Source: Clostridia bacterium (GTDB lineage Bacteria > Bacillota > Clostridia > Oscillospirales > Acutalibacteraceae). From it: a stretch of 64,000 nt of DNA. A model generated the notes under the pieces. The model was not told the DNA's origin and did no database searches. It saw only the letters and a list, made by a program, of their open reading frames with translations. Numbering within the stretch: position 1 is the stretch's first letter; each line of letters starts with the position of its first letter. The stretch spans positions 1 to 64,000 of the forward strand of contig JAFXBG010000002.1 of the NCBI GenBank assembly GCA_017521925.1, read 5' to 3'. The position numbers and the translations under genes were made by a program. Below are positions 45,563-55,391 of the stretch, piece after piece.

Positions 45563-47119
45563 TTATTTTGCAAAATCGACTGCTCTTGCCTCGCGGATAA
45601 TGTTAACCTTAATCTGACCGGGATATTCCAGATCAGCTTCGATTTTCTGACAAATCTCACGTGCAAGGGGAATCATTTTCTCGTCTGAAACTACCTCAGG
45701 CTTAACCATAATACGGATTTCTCTGCCTGCCTGGATTGCGTAAGAGGATTCAACACCCTCGAAGCTCGAAGCAACTTCTTCAAGTTTTTCAAGTCGCTTG
45801 ATGTAGTTTTCAAGATTTTCACGTCTGGCACCGGGACGAGCGGCAGAGATAGCATCAGCAGCCTGAACAAGACAAGCTACAACGGTCTTAGCCTCGATAT
45901 CGCCATGATGAGCGTGAATTGCATGGATAACGGCGTCGCTTTCCTTATATTTTCTGGTGACTTCTACACCAAGCTCGATATGGCTGCCTTCCATTTCATG
46001 GTCAAGTGCCTTACCGATATCATGAAGAAGACCTGCACGTTTAGCGGTAGCAGGGTCCATTCCAAGCTCGGATGCCATAATACCAGCAAGATAGGAAACT
46101 TCAAGAGAGTGATTTAAAACATTCTGACCGTAGCTTGTGCGGTAACGAAGACGACCTAAGAGCTTAACGAGCTCGGGGTGTACTCCGTTTACACCGGCTT
46201 CGATAACAGCATGCTCACCAGCCTGCTTGATAGTAGCCTCTACCTCACGTCTTGCCTTATCAACCATTTCTTCGATTCTTGCAGGATGAATTCTGCCGTC
46301 GGAAATAAGTTTTTCTAAGGAAACACGGGCAATTTCACGTCTTACGGGCTCAAAGCACGAAAGAGTAATTGCCTCAGGTGTGTCATCAATAATAAGGTCT
46401 ACGCCTGTTAAGGTTTCGATTGCACGGATGTTTCTGCCCTCTCTGCCGATGATACGGCCCTTCATTTCGTCGTTAGGAAGAGGAACAACAGAAACTGTAG
46501 CCTCGGCAACGTGATCTGCTGCTAAACGCTGAATAGCAAGAGAGATAATGTTGCGGGCTTTTTTGTCGGACTCGTCCTTGAGCTGCTGCTCAAAGTCCAT
46601 AATTTTTGTTGCCTTTTCGTGGTCAAGTTCGTCATCAAGACGCTGGAGAAGGTAGGTCTTTGCCTGCTCCTGAGTGTAGCCTGAAATACGCTCGAGCATT
46701 TCAAACTGGCTCTTCTTAACCTGTTCTACCTCAAGAAGTCTGTTATCAACGTCCTTGAGTTTTTTGCTGACATTTTCCTCCTTACGCTCAAGCTGGTCCA
46801 TCTTTTTGTCTAAAGACTCTTCCTTCTGCTGGATACGTCTTTCCTGACGCTGAACCTCTTTGCGTCTTTCGTTAATGTCTTTGTCTGCTTCGTTTCTTAA
46901 TCGATGAATTTCATCTTTGCCTTCAATAACGGCTTCTTTCTTTTTAGCTTCAGCTGTTTTCATTGCGTCCGAAATAATTCGGTTAGCTTCCTGTTCAGCA
47001 CTGCCGATTTCTTTTTCGGCAATTTTCTTACGGTAAGACATACCTAAAAATGTGCCTATTACTGCAAAAACAACTGCGGAAACTACGATTAGTACAATGG
47101 CTAACCATAATTCCATCAT
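45563..47119 (-). CDS. rny: Ribonuclease Y
   Basis: 518 residues. One N-terminal membrane helix ([19 protein letters not shown]), a long coiled coil (about 25-190, rich in Glu/Lys/Arg), a KH domain with [19 protein letters not shown] (about 215) and an HD domain with [12 protein letters not shown] and HAHHGD. It is the membrane endonuclease that initiates mRNA decay in Firmicutes. The start at 47119 has AAGGAGG 6 bases upstream; the adjacent ATG at 47116 is equally possible. The longer frame to 47158 is not supported. Confidence 0.95.
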   Translation of the reverse strand: MMELWLAIVLIVVSAVVFAVIGTFLGMSYRKKIAEKEIGSAEQEANRIISDAMKTAEAKKKEAVIEGKDEIHRLRNEADKDINERRKEVQRQERRIQQKEESLDKKMDQLERKEENVSKKLKDVDNRLLEVEQVKKSQFEMLERISGYTQEQAKTYLLQRLDDELDHEKATKIMDFEQQLKDESDKKARNIISLAIQRLAADHVAEATVSVVPLPNDEMKGRIIGREGRNIRAIETLTGVDLIIDDTPEAITLSCFEPVRREIARVSLEKLISDGRIHPARIEEMVDKARREVEATIKQAGEHAVIEAGVNGVHPELVKLLGRLRYRTSYGQNVLNHSLEVSYLAGIMASELGMDPATAKRAGLLHDIGKALDHEMEGSHIELGVEVTRKYKESDAVIHAIHAHHGDIEAKTVVACLVQAADAISAARPGARRENLENYIKRLEKLEEVASSFEGVESSYAIQAGREIRIMVKPEVVSDEKMIPLAREICQKIEADLEYPGQIKVNIIREARAVDFAK

Positions 47120-47204
47120 GTGACACCTCCTTGATTTGATTCTTTTCATCAGAGTCAACTTGCGGTGCCGTTAAATTATAGAGATAAACAAGTCCTAATA
47201 CATA

Positions 47205-47494
47205 CCGAAAAATAAAAAGACGGAAAGCCCAAATTGCACGGTGTCATTCTCCGTTTTAGAAACACCATGCTGAGATATCCGTCTAAAATCTATTTTCAAA
47301 TAAACTAATCAGAAAAATGGATATCTATATATAACGGCTCACTAAGAGTCCAATAAAATAATGTTAAACCCAAAACACATCCGAAAAAGCGACATTATTA
47401 AACGAATAGTCACTAAAAAATTAAAATCGGGATATTTAAGGTTCGTAAATTAATCTGCGGAAAAACCGCTTCAGACACAGCTAACACTATGTCC
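47205..47494 (-). ncRNA. Candidate structured RNA with its own promoter and terminator, upstream of rny
   Basis: Minus-strand promoter TTGACT (47524-47529), 17 bp, TAGTAT (47501-47506). The transcript would contain small hairpins near its 5' end (GACATAG/CTGTGTC; GCGG/CCGC). It ends in AGACGGA/TCCGTCT (47278-47284 with 47218-47224) enclosing GCATGGTGT/ACACCGTGC and TTCT/AGAA, followed by TTTTTATTTTT. AGATATCC (47319-47326) can also pair with GGATATCT (47273-47280), which would break the terminator. This is either a free sRNA of about 290 nt or an attenuated leader of rny. I do not recognise the family. Confidence 0.6.
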
Positions 47495-47674
47495 TTTATA
47501 ATACTAAAGTAAATATAAATAAAAGTCAAGAATATTTTACTATATTTTTCGCATAATTTAATAAAGAAGTAGCTAAAATTTATATTGCGGATGTATTTTT
47601 TGCATAAATTTTATATATTAATGAGGCTTAATGTCTTTAGATTTTACAAAATAAGTTAAATTTTTATCAAAGTC

Positions 47675-47703
47675 TTGAAATCTTATACAAAAAGCATTAC
47701 AAT
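47675..47703 (+). promoter_or_regulatory. Promoter of gap
   Basis: TTGAAA (47675-47680), 17 bp, TACAAT (47698-47703), 36 bases before the ATG. It has the same -35, spacing and -10 as the glgB promoter. Confidence 0.8.
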
Positions 47704-47738
47704 ATAGTTACCAAAAATTACAAGGAGGACAAACTATT

Positions 47739-48752
47739 ATGTCTATCAAAGTTGGTATTAACGGTTTCGGTCGTATCGGCCGTCTTGCATTCAGACAGAT
47801 GTTCGGTGCTGAGGGCTACGAGGTTGTAGCTATCAATGACCTTACAGCTCCTAAGATGCTTGCTCATCTTCTCAAGTATGATTCTGCTCAGGGCAGATAT
47901 GCTCTTGCTGACAAAGTTCAGAGCACTGACAACTCCATCATCGTTGATGGCAAAGAAATCACAATCTACAAAGAGCCCGATGCTAACAACATCCCCTGGG
48001 GTGAGCTCGGCGTTGACGTAGTTTTAGAGTGCACAGGCTTCTACTGCTCTAAGGAGAAGTCCATGGCTCACATCAATGCAGGTGCTAAGAAGGTTGTTAT
48101 CTCTGCTCCCGCAGGCAACGACCTTAAGACAGTTGTTTTCTCCGTAAACGAGAACACACTTACAGCTGATGACCAGATTATTTCTGCTGCTTCCTGCACA
48201 ACAAACTGCCTCGCTCCTATGGCTAAGGCTCTTAACGACCTTGCTGAAATTCAGAGCGGTATCATGGCTACAATTCACGCTTACACAGGCGACCAGATGA
48301 TTCTTGACGGTCCTCACAGAAAGGGCGACCTCAGAAGAGCTCGTGCTGGTGCTGTTAACATCGTTCCCAACTCCACAGGTGCTGCTAAGGCTATCGGCCT
48401 TGTTATTCCTGAGCTCAACGGCAAGCTCATCGGTGCTGCACAGAGAGTTCCTGTTCCCACAGGTTCTACAACAATCCTTACAGCTGTTGTTAAGGGTAAC
48501 GTTACTAAGGAAGATATCAACGCTGCTATGAAGGCTGCTGCTTCCGACTCCTTCGGTTACAACGAGGACGAGATCGTTTCTTCCGATATCATCGGTATCA
48601 CATACGGTTCTCTCTTCGATTCTACTCAGACAATGGCAACTTATATGCCTGAGACAGATACAACTCAGGTTCAGGTTGTTTCTTGGTATGACAACGAGAA
48701 CTCTTACACATCTCAGATGGTAAGAACAATCAAGTACTTCGCAGAGCTTTAA
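47739..48752 (+). CDS. gap: Glyceraldehyde-3-phosphate dehydrogenase, type I
   Basis: 337 residues. NAD-binding start [16 protein letters not shown], catalytic cysteine in [13 protein letters not shown] (about 153), partner histidine in [11 protein letters not shown], and [14 protein letters not shown] at the end. Strong ribosome site (AAGGAGG) and strikingly uniform codon choice (GCT, AAC, CTT, ATC), as expected for a highly expressed glycolytic gene. It is monocistronic, ending in a terminator. Confidence 0.97.
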   Translation: MSIKVGINGFGRIGRLAFRQMFGAEGYEVVAINDLTAPKMLAHLLKYDSAQGRYALADKVQSTDNSIIVDGKEITIYKEPDANNIPWGELGVDVVLECTGFYCSKEKSMAHINAGAKKVVISAPAGNDLKTVVFSVNENTLTADDQIISAASCTTNCLAPMAKALNDLAEIQSGIMATIHAYTGDQMILDGPHRKGDLRRARAGAVNIVPNSTGAAKAIGLVIPELNGKLIGAAQRVPVPTGSTTILTAVVKGNVTKEDINAAMKAAASDSFGYNEDEIVSSDIIGITYGSLFDSTQTMATYMPETDTTQVQVVSWYDNENSYTSQMVRTIKYFAEL

Positions 48753-48770
48753 TTCTTAAAAGTTTGAATT

Positions 48771-48803
48771 TAACGGGTAACCCTCGGGTTGCCCGTTTTT
48801 TGT
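48771..48803 (+). terminator. Terminator of gap
   Basis: AACGGG.AACCC pairs with GGGTT.CCCGTT, followed by six T. Confidence 0.88.
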
Positions 48804-48912
48804 TTTTATTTTACTATCATAAATTATAACCATATTTTTAAAAGTAACCATATTTTGAGAACTTTTTTGTAACTTGTTAAATTTAACTAATATTTTTATT
48901 TGATAACGCACT

Positions 48913-48933
48913 CTTTGGTTATATTTACCAAAG
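48913..48933. promoter_or_regulatory. Inverted repeat upstream of the glg promoter
   Basis: CTTTGGT-7-ACCAAAG, centred about 50 bases before the -35 box of glgB. Symmetry and position suit an operator for the glycogen operon. Two copies of TAACCATATTTT lie just upstream (about 48826 and 48845). Confidence 0.35.
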
Positions 48934-48972
48934 CAAAAGGGTGATTTTCGTCAATATTATTTTGCTATAAGG

Positions 48973-49001
48973 TTGAAAAAAGTCAATAAGTTTGGTACAA
49001 T
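48973..49001 (+). promoter_or_regulatory. Promoter of the glgBCDA operon
   Basis: TTGAAA (48973-48978), 17 bp, TACAAT (48996-49001), 60 bases before the glgB start. Confidence 0.8.
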
Positions 49002-49061
49002 ATTAAATGTGAAATAGTATATCTTATTTTGCAAATACATTGCATAAAGGAGAAGATAGAA

Positions 49062-51224
49062 ATGATTTATCAGTTAAACGAAGAAAGAGACCACATTCAG
49101 CTTTACTATGACGGCGACGCTGTAAGAGCTTATGACTTTTTCGGTGCTCATATGGAGAACTGGGACGGCAGAGACGGCGTAGTGTTCAGAGTATGGGCAC
49201 CTAACGCAAAAAGTGTTTCTGTTGTCGGTGACTTCAACGGCTGGAATCAGGAAGCCAACCTTATGTACAAAATCAATGAGGGTGGCATCTGGGAAGTTTT
49301 CGTAGAAGGACTTGGTGCTTTTGCAATTTACAAGTTCTGCGTTGAAACACCCTGGGGCGAGAAAATTTTAAAGTCTGACCCCTATGCTTTCCATACACAG
49401 ACAAGACCTGACAACGCTTCTGTTGTTTATTCTTACAACAACCACATCTGGAGAGATGAGCCCTGGTACATCAAGAAGGCTGAGAAGCATCACTTCGAGA
49501 AGCCTCTTAACATCTACGAGGTTCACGCAGGCTCCTGGAGAAAGTATGCTGACGGCAACAGCTTCTCTTACGCAAAAATGGCCGAGGAGCTTATCCCCTA
49601 TGTTAAAGAAATGGGTTATACTCACATTGAGTTTATGCCTATGACAGAGTATCCCTTCGACGGCTCATGGGGTTATCAAGTAACAGGTTACTTTGCTCCT
49701 ACTTCCCGTTACGGCTCTCCTGACGATTTTATGGAATTTGTCGACAGATGTCACGAAGAAGAAATCGGTGTTATTATTGACTGGGTTCCCGCTCACTTCC
49801 CCAAAGATGCTCACGGCTTAGGCCGTTTTGACGGTATCCACTGCTACGAGTATGAGGACAGCCGTAAGGGCGAGCACAAGGAATGGGGTACATATGTATT
49901 TGACTATGCAAGAAACGAAGTTGTAAGCTTCCTTATCTCCTCTGCAATGTTCTGGATTGATAAGTACCACATTGACGGTATCCGTGTTGATGCCGTTGCT
50001 TCTATGCTTTATCTTGACTACAACCGTAAAGACGGCGAGTGGGTGGCTAACTGCTTCGGCGGCAAGGAACACCTTGAGGCTGTTGAGTTCTTAAAGAGAC
50101 TTAACACTGCTGTGCATCTGCATCATCCCACTGTTATGATGATTGCTGAGGAAAGTACATCATGGCCTATGGTTACACGCCCTGTTTATGACGGCGGTTT
50201 AGGCTTTGACTACAAGTGGAATATGGGTTGGATGAACGATATGCTTCATTATATGTCCCTTGATCCCCTCTGGAGACCTTTCCACCACGACAACCTTACT
50301 TTCAGCTTCCTTTATGCATTCTCCGAGAAGTTCTTACTCCCCATCTCCCACGATGAGGTGGTTTACGGTAAGGGTTCTCTTATTAACAAAATGCCCGGCG
50401 ATTACGATATGAAGTTCGCAGGCGTAAGAGTATTCTACTCCTATATGATGGCTCACCCCGGTAAGAAGCTTACCTTTATGGGTTCTGAAATCGGCCAGTT
50501 TGACGAGTGGCAATGCGAAAACGAGATTCAGTGGGGCTTACTCCAGTATGAGAAGCACCAGAAGCTTAACCATTTCTTTGCTGATATCAACAAGTTCTAT
50601 AAAGATAATGCTCCTATGCATACTGTTGACTTCAACTGGGAGGGCTTCAACTGGATTCACCACGATGACTACAACCAGTCTGTAATTGCATTCCGCAGAA
50701 TTGATACCGAGGGCAACGACATCGTTGTTATCTGTAACTTCCAGCCTATGTACCGCGAAAATTACAGCATTGGTGTTCCTCAGTACGGTGTATACTCTGA
50801 GGTATTCAACTCCGACGATACACAGTACGGCGGTAACGGAATTTCCAATGGTCAGGAAATCAAAACTGCTGATGTTCCTCTTCACGGTTTAGAACAGTCC
50901 ATTACTCTTAACCTGCCTCCTATGAGTGCTATTTACCTCAAGTGTACTCAGGTTATTGAGAAGCCCAAAAAGAAGGCAGCTAAAAAGCCTGCAGCAAAGA
51001 AGACAGCTACCAAAAAGGCTGCTGATAAAGCTGAGGAAAAGAAGCCTGCTGCAAAGAAAACCACAACAAAGAAAGCCGCAACAACCAAAAAGGCTGCTGC
51101 AGCAAAGACAGAAGATAAAGCTGCTGAGAAAAAGCCCGCAGCAAAAAAAACAACAGCAAAAAAAGCTGAAACTACAAAGGCAAAAACTAAGGCTGCAAAA
51201 GAAACCAAATCCGACAAAAAGTAA
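49062..51224 (+). CDS. glgB: 1,4-alpha-glucan branching enzyme with a Lys/Ala-rich histone-like tail
   Basis: 720 residues from MIYQLNEERDH, preceded by AAAGGAG. CBM48 at about 30-120 (VVFRVWAPNAKSVSVVGDFNGW), GH13_9 barrel with nucleophile in GIRVDAVASMLYLDY, acid Glu in MMIAEESTSWP and LPISHDEVVYGKGSL, then the C-terminal beta domain ending MSAIYLKC. After residue 633 comes an unusual 87-residue tail made of Lys, Ala, Pro and Thr (KPAAKKT repeated three times), unlike any branching enzyme core and like bacterial histone H1-type tails. It creates alpha-1,6 branches in glycogen. First gene of the glg operon. Confidence 0.95.
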   Translation: MIYQLNEERDHIQLYYDGDAVRAYDFFGAHMENWDGRDGVVFRVWAPNAKSVSVVGDFNGWNQEANLMYKINEGGIWEVFVEGLGAFAIYKFCVETPWGEKILKSDPYAFHTQTRPDNASVVYSYNNHIWRDEPWYIKKAEKHHFEKPLNIYEVHAGSWRKYADGNSFSYAKMAEELIPYVKEMGYTHIEFMPMTEYPFDGSWGYQVTGYFAPTSRYGSPDDFMEFVDRCHEEEIGVIIDWVPAHFPKDAHGLGRFDGIHCYEYEDSRKGEHKEWGTYVFDYARNEVVSFLISSAMFWIDKYHIDGIRVDAVASMLYLDYNRKDGEWVANCFGGKEHLEAVEFLKRLNTAVHLHHPTVMMIAEESTSWPMVTRPVYDGGLGFDYKWNMGWMNDMLHYMSLDPLWRPFHHDNLTFSFLYAFSEKFLLPISHDEVVYGKGSLINKMPGDYDMKFAGVRVFYSYMMAHPGKKLTFMGSEIGQFDEWQCENEIQWGLLQYEKHQKLNHFFADINKFYKDNAPMHTVDFNWEGFNWIHHDDYNQSVIAFRRIDTEGNDIVVICNFQPMYRENYSIGVPQYGVYSEVFNSDDTQYGGNGISNGQEIKTADVPLHGLEQSITLNLPPMSAIYLKCTQVIEKPKKKAAKKPAAKKTATKKAADKAEEKKPAAKKTTTKKAATTKKAAAAKTEDKAAEKKPAAKKTTAKKAETTKAKTKAAKETKSDKK

Positions 51225-51247
51225 GCCTTAGTCAGTGTAAAATTAAC

Positions 51248-51287
51248 GGGCGAAGTATAATATTTTTATGCTTCGCCCTATTATTTG
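51248..51287 (+). terminator. Intercistronic hairpin between glgB and glgC
   Basis: GGGCGAAG pairs with CTTCGCCC around an AT loop, followed by TATTATTTG. It probably attenuates rather than ends the operon, since no new promoter is obvious before glgC. Confidence 0.6.
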
Positions 51288-51326
51288 AATTTCAAATTCA
51301 AATTTAAAAAATAAGAAGGTGTAACT

Positions 51327-52523
51327 ATGTATCCTAAGCAAGAGGTTGTAGCCATGCTGCTGGCAGGCGGTCAAGGCTCCAGACTCGGTGTACTTACAAA
51401 AAGGCTTGCAAAGCCTGCTGTTCCCTTCGGCGGTAAGTACAGAATCATTGACTTTCCATTATCTAACTGTGCAAATTCAGGAATTGAGGCTGTAGGTGTT
51501 CTTACACAGTATCAGCCTTTAGTCCTTAACGAATATATTGGCAATGGTCAGCCATGGGATTTGGACGGAATGCACTCAGGTGTTACCTGCCTTAGCCCCT
51601 ATCAGGCTGTAGAAGGTGCAGAGTGGTACTCGGGCACTGCTAATGCCATTTATCAGAACATCGCATATATAGACAGATACCATCCTGACTACGTGGTTAT
51701 TCTTTCGGGCGACCATATTTACAAGATGGATTATTCCGAAATGATAGCTTACCACAAAGAAAAGGGTGCTGACTGTACAATTGCGGTTATTGATGTTTCT
51801 TTGGAAGAAGCAAGCCGCTTCGGTATTCTTAATACAAATCCCGATGGCTCAATTTATGAGTTTGACGAAAAACCAAAGCATCCTAAGAGCACCAATGCTT
51901 CTATGGGTATTTACGTTTTCAACTGGGATAAGCTGAGAAAATATCTCATCGAAGACGAGGCTAAAGAAGATTCTGACCACGACTTCGGTAAAAATGTTCT
52001 TCCTGCAATGCTTAATGCCGGTGAGAAAATGTTTGCATATTCCTTTGAAGGCTACTGGAAGGATGTAGGTACTATCGACAGCCTTTGGGATGCAAATATG
52101 GATATTCTCAATCCCAATGTTTCTCTAAACCTTAAAAACGTTTACTCCAGAAACCCCATGATGCCTCCTCACCACCTTGGCGAAAATGCCGAGATTCAGA
52201 ATTCCATGCTGGCAGACGGATGCGACGTTGACGGTAAACTTGAGTTTTCTATTCTTTTCTCCGGTGTTACCGTTGGCAAAGGTGCTGAAATCAACTCCTC
52301 TATAATTATGCCCGGTGCAGTAATTGAAGAAGGTGCCAAGGTGCTTTACTCAATCGTTGCAGAAAATGCACACATCGGTAAAAACGCAGTTATTGGCGGA
52401 TATCCTGAGGACTATCCCAACAGAGATGACTGGGGTGTTGCTGTTATAGGTGCAGATATCAACATAGCAGAAGGAGCAAAAATCGCTCCCAAAGCTATGG
52501 TAGATTCAGATGTGGAGGTGTAA
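51327..52523 (+). CDS. glgC: Glucose-1-phosphate adenylyltransferase
   Basis: 398 residues. Nucleotidyltransferase domain with [46 protein letters not shown] and the glucose-1-P lysine in [10 protein letters not shown], then a left-handed beta-helix domain of hexapeptides (about 290-390). Makes ADP-glucose for glycogen. AGAAGGTG precedes the ATG. glgD follows after 3 bases, forming a GlgC-GlgD pair. Confidence 0.95.
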   Translation: MYPKQEVVAMLLAGGQGSRLGVLTKRLAKPAVPFGGKYRIIDFPLSNCANSGIEAVGVLTQYQPLVLNEYIGNGQPWDLDGMHSGVTCLSPYQAVEGAEWYSGTANAIYQNIAYIDRYHPDYVVILSGDHIYKMDYSEMIAYHKEKGADCTIAVIDVSLEEASRFGILNTNPDGSIYEFDEKPKHPKSTNASMGIYVFNWDKLRKYLIEDEAKEDSDHDFGKNVLPAMLNAGEKMFAYSFEGYWKDVGTIDSLWDANMDILNPNVSLNLKNVYSRNPMMPPHHLGENAEIQNSMLADGCDVDGKLEFSILFSGVTVGKGAEINSSIIMPGAVIEEGAKVLYSIVAENAHIGKNAVIGGYPEDYPNRDDWGVAVIGADINIAEGAKIAPKAMVDSDVEV

Positions 52524-52526
52524 GCT

Positions 52527-53636
52527 ATGTCAATTAACAAATTAGCAGGTATAATCTTTGCAAATTTAGGCGATGAGAAGCTTCCTGAGCTTACCTCTAA
52601 AAGAAGTCTGGGCAGCGTGCCCTTCGGCGGAAAATACAGACTTATTGACTTTGCACTTTCAAATATGAGCAATTCAGGTATCAACAATGTTGGTATTATT
52701 GCTAAAAACAACTTCCACTCTCTTATGGACCATATTGGTAGCGGCAGAGCTTGGGATTTATCTAAACGCAGAAGCGGTGTTACTATTCTTTCCCCCTACA
52801 ATGGTAATTCTTTTGAAAACCGCATTATGGCAATGTATCAGCTTCATGGTTATTTCGAACAACTCAAGGAAGAGCACATTGTTATAGCTTCCTGCGAGTG
52901 TATCCAGAATTTTGACTATCAGAAATTTTTTGAGTACCACCTTAAAAAGGATGCTGATATTTCAATCGCTTATCAGAAAATGACCATTCCTGACAATGAA
53001 ACCGCTCCTCTCGCCCTTACTATTAACGAAGACGGTAAAATCACCGATATGCTCATTAAGTTTAACAGCGGCGAAGAATGTAATATGGCTGTAAGCTCGG
53101 TTATCATCAGAAAAGACCTGCTTATGAGCCTTGTTAAAAAGTGTGTAAGTGCAAATACACTTAACTTCAGACAGAATATTCTGCAGGATAATGTTAAAAA
53201 GCTTAATATGTACGGTTATGAGGTTAAAGGATACAGCAAACATATTGCATCCATTGCCGATTACTTCAGAATTAATATGAGCCTTATGTCACAGGACGTA
53301 AGAAAAGAGCTTTTCAACCCTTTAAGACCTATTTACACCAAGGTCAGAGATGATATGCCAACACGCTACGGTTTAACAAGCAAGGTAACTGGTTCTTTGG
53401 TTGCTCAGGGCTGTAAAATCGACGGCGAAGTTGATGGTTCTATACTTTCAAAGGGTGTTACTATCGGCAAGGGCTCGGTTATTAAGAACTGCATTATAAT
53501 GCAGGACACTAAAATAGGCGAAAACTGCAAACTTAGTTATGCTATTATCGACAAGGACGTTGTTATTCAGCCTAACCGTTCACTGATGGGCTATGAAACA
53601 TACCCAATTTACGTTGCTAAGCAAACCATTATTTGA
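52527..53636 (+). CDS. glgD: Glucose-1-phosphate adenylyltransferase-like subunit GlgD
   Basis: 369 residues. Same two-domain plan as GlgC ([22 protein letters not shown], then hexapeptides KGVTIGKGSVIKNCIIM). The substrate loops are degenerate: the N-terminus reads IIFANLGDEKLPELTSKR in place of the GGxGxRL loop, and the SGDHIYKMD motif is ASCECIQNFD. GlgD is the non-catalytic or modulatory partner that activates GlgC in Bacillus-type systems. GGAGGTG precedes the ATG. Confidence 0.93.
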   Translation: MSINKLAGIIFANLGDEKLPELTSKRSLGSVPFGGKYRLIDFALSNMSNSGINNVGIIAKNNFHSLMDHIGSGRAWDLSKRRSGVTILSPYNGNSFENRIMAMYQLHGYFEQLKEEHIVIASCECIQNFDYQKFFEYHLKKDADISIAYQKMTIPDNETAPLALTINEDGKITDMLIKFNSGEECNMAVSSVIIRKDLLMSLVKKCVSANTLNFRQNILQDNVKKLNMYGYEVKGYSKHIASIADYFRINMSLMSQDVRKELFNPLRPIYTKVRDDMPTRYGLTSKVTGSLVAQGCKIDGEVDGSILSKGVTIGKGSVIKNCIIMQDTKIGENCKLSYAIIDKDVVIQPNRSLMGYETYPIYVAKQTII

Positions 53637-53666
53637 TCAAACACATTCAGGAAGGAATGATTTTAT

Positions 53667-55094
53667 ATGAAAATACTTTACTGTACCTCTGAGGCTAACC
53701 CCTTTGCAGGCTCAGGCGGACTTGCAGACGTTGCAGGAAGTCTCCCCCCCACCCTTTGCAGAAAGGGTCAGGATTGCCGAATTGTAATGCCTCTTTACGG
53801 TACCATTCCCTACGAGCTTAAGTGCTCTATGAACTTTATTACAAACTTTACTGTTCCCGTTGCATGGAGACATCAGTACTGCGGTCTTTTCTGGGCAAGA
53901 CACAACGACTGCACCTACTACTTCATTGACAACGAGTACTACTTCCAGAGAGATAAGCTTTACGGTTTTTATGACGATGCAGAGAGATTTGCTTTCTTCT
54001 CAAGAGCTGTTCTTGAGATGCTTCCATACATCGATTTTCACCCCGACATTATCCACTCCAACGACTGGCAGACAGCCTTAATCCCCACATACTACTACCT
54101 GTTCTACTCCAAGAATCCTTGGTACTACAACATCAAGAATATTTTTACAATTCACAACATCCAGTATCAGGGTATGTATGGTTGGGATGTTAACACAGAG
54201 TGCGTTGGTATTCCTGAGAGCGAGCAGAAGATTCTTGAGATGGACGGCAAACTTAATATGGTTAAAGGTGCTATTCAGACTGCTGTAAGAGTTACCACTG
54301 TTTCTCCCGAATATGCTATGGAGATTAAAGACCCCTGGTTCTCTCACGGATTGCACCACCCCCTTAACAACAATCACTACAAAATCTGCGGTATTTTAAA
54401 CGGTATTGAACCCAGAGATTGGGACCCTGCTACCGACTATCACCTTTACAGAAACTATACAATGGACGATATGAGCGGTAAAGGCGAGTGTAAACGTGCT
54501 TTACAGGAAAGACTGGGACTTGAGCAGAGATGGGATGTTCCCTTAGTTGCAATGGTAACACGTCTTGTTTCTCACAAGGGTCTTGATTTGGTTCGCGACA
54601 GCTTGGAAAACTTACTTAACACCGAGAATATGCAGTTTATCGTTCTTGGTACAGGTGACAAGGAATATGAGGACTTCTTCAGAACAATGCAGTGGAAATA
54701 TTCGGGCAGAGTATGCTTCTGCAACGGCTTTATTCCCGAGCTTGCAAGAAAGTTCTACTCAGGTGCTGACATATTCCTGATGCCCAGCAAATCTGAGCCC
54801 TGCGGTCTTGCACAGATGATTGCACTTCGCTACGGCACAATTCCTGTTGTAAGAGAAGTTGGCGGACTTAAGAACTCTGTATTTGACAGTGCTTCAGGTC
54901 ACGGCAACGGCTTTACCTTTGCTAACTACACAGCTGACGATATGAGCCATGCTTTAAGACGTGCCCTTTGGGGTATTCAGGACGAGGCAGGTTGGAAGAG
55001 CCTTATGTGGAGAGCTATGATGAGCAACAACTCCTGGGACAGAAGTGCCAACGATTACATCGTAGTGTACGAAGATACCCTCAACTGGGCCTAA
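53667..55094 (+). CDS. glgA: Glycogen synthase (ADP-glucose, GT5)
   Basis: 475 residues. It starts KILYCTSEANPFAGSGGLADVAGSLP; the usual K-T-G-G-L is G-S-G-G-L, a family variant. It has FTIHNIQYQG, NGIEPRDWDPATD, LVSHKGLDLV and the C-terminal E-X7-E motif PSKSEPCGLAQMIALRYG. It elongates glycogen from ADP-glucose. Last gene of the operon, 30 bases after glgD, with GGAAGGA upstream. No glgP or debranching gene lies next to it. Confidence 0.95.
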   Translation: MKILYCTSEANPFAGSGGLADVAGSLPPTLCRKGQDCRIVMPLYGTIPYELKCSMNFITNFTVPVAWRHQYCGLFWARHNDCTYYFIDNEYYFQRDKLYGFYDDAERFAFFSRAVLEMLPYIDFHPDIIHSNDWQTALIPTYYYLFYSKNPWYYNIKNIFTIHNIQYQGMYGWDVNTECVGIPESEQKILEMDGKLNMVKGAIQTAVRVTTVSPEYAMEIKDPWFSHGLHHPLNNNHYKICGILNGIEPRDWDPATDYHLYRNYTMDDMSGKGECKRALQERLGLEQRWDVPLVAMVTRLVSHKGLDLVRDSLENLLNTENMQFIVLGTGDKEYEDFFRTMQWKYSGRVCFCNGFIPELARKFYSGADIFLMPSKSEPCGLAQMIALRYGTIPVVREVGGLKNSVFDSASGHGNGFTFANYTADDMSHALRRALWGIQDEAGWKSLMWRAMMSNNSWDRSANDYIVVYEDTLNWA

Positions 55095-55153
55095 CCGCAA
55101 GCCGCGGTGGGCGTTTCGCCTACGGATAGGTTTGATATTAAGGCAAACAAAAA

Positions 55154-55324
55154 TTAACGGCGGATTTAATTTAATATTTGCGTAAGCAAATACTTCATAC
55201 GCCTAAAGCGTACTTCATATACCTTAAGGTATACTTCATTAATATTAAAAAAGCACTTACAGTTTTTAATAAACTGTAAGTGCTTAATTTTTATGTTTAT
55301 AACCTGTTTTAATCCCGCCGTTAA
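55154..55324. repeat. Palindromic element with inverted ends, four internal hairpins and a repeated ACTTCAT linker
   Basis: Ends are TTAACGGCGG (55154-55163) and CCGCCGTTAA (55315-55324), extended by ATT/AAT past one bulge. Inside are TTAATATT/AATATTAA and the hairpins TTTGCGTAAGCAAA, ACGC-5-GCGT and ATACC-4-GGTAT, each followed by ACTTCAT. A 14-bp stem (55252-55265 with 55271-55284) followed by AATTTTT could be the glg terminator. No coding potential. It looks like a MITE-like or REP-like repeat or a branched RNA. Copies elsewhere in the genome would decide. Confidence 0.6.
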
Positions 55325-55391
55325 TGATGAAAAGCTGAAAATTATATCAACCTATCCAAAGGCAGAACTGCCCTGTGGGTGGCTAACCCGC

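Noticed and set aside
47205-47494. Assignment of the structured RNA as 6S RNA
   Set aside because: The 5' and 3' ends do not pair into the long closed stem with a central bubble that 6S requires, and the length is greater than usual.
50926-51231. Gln/Arg/Lys-rich frame and its antisense at the end of glgB
   Set aside because: Both are out-of-frame shadows of the repetitive Lys/Ala tail.
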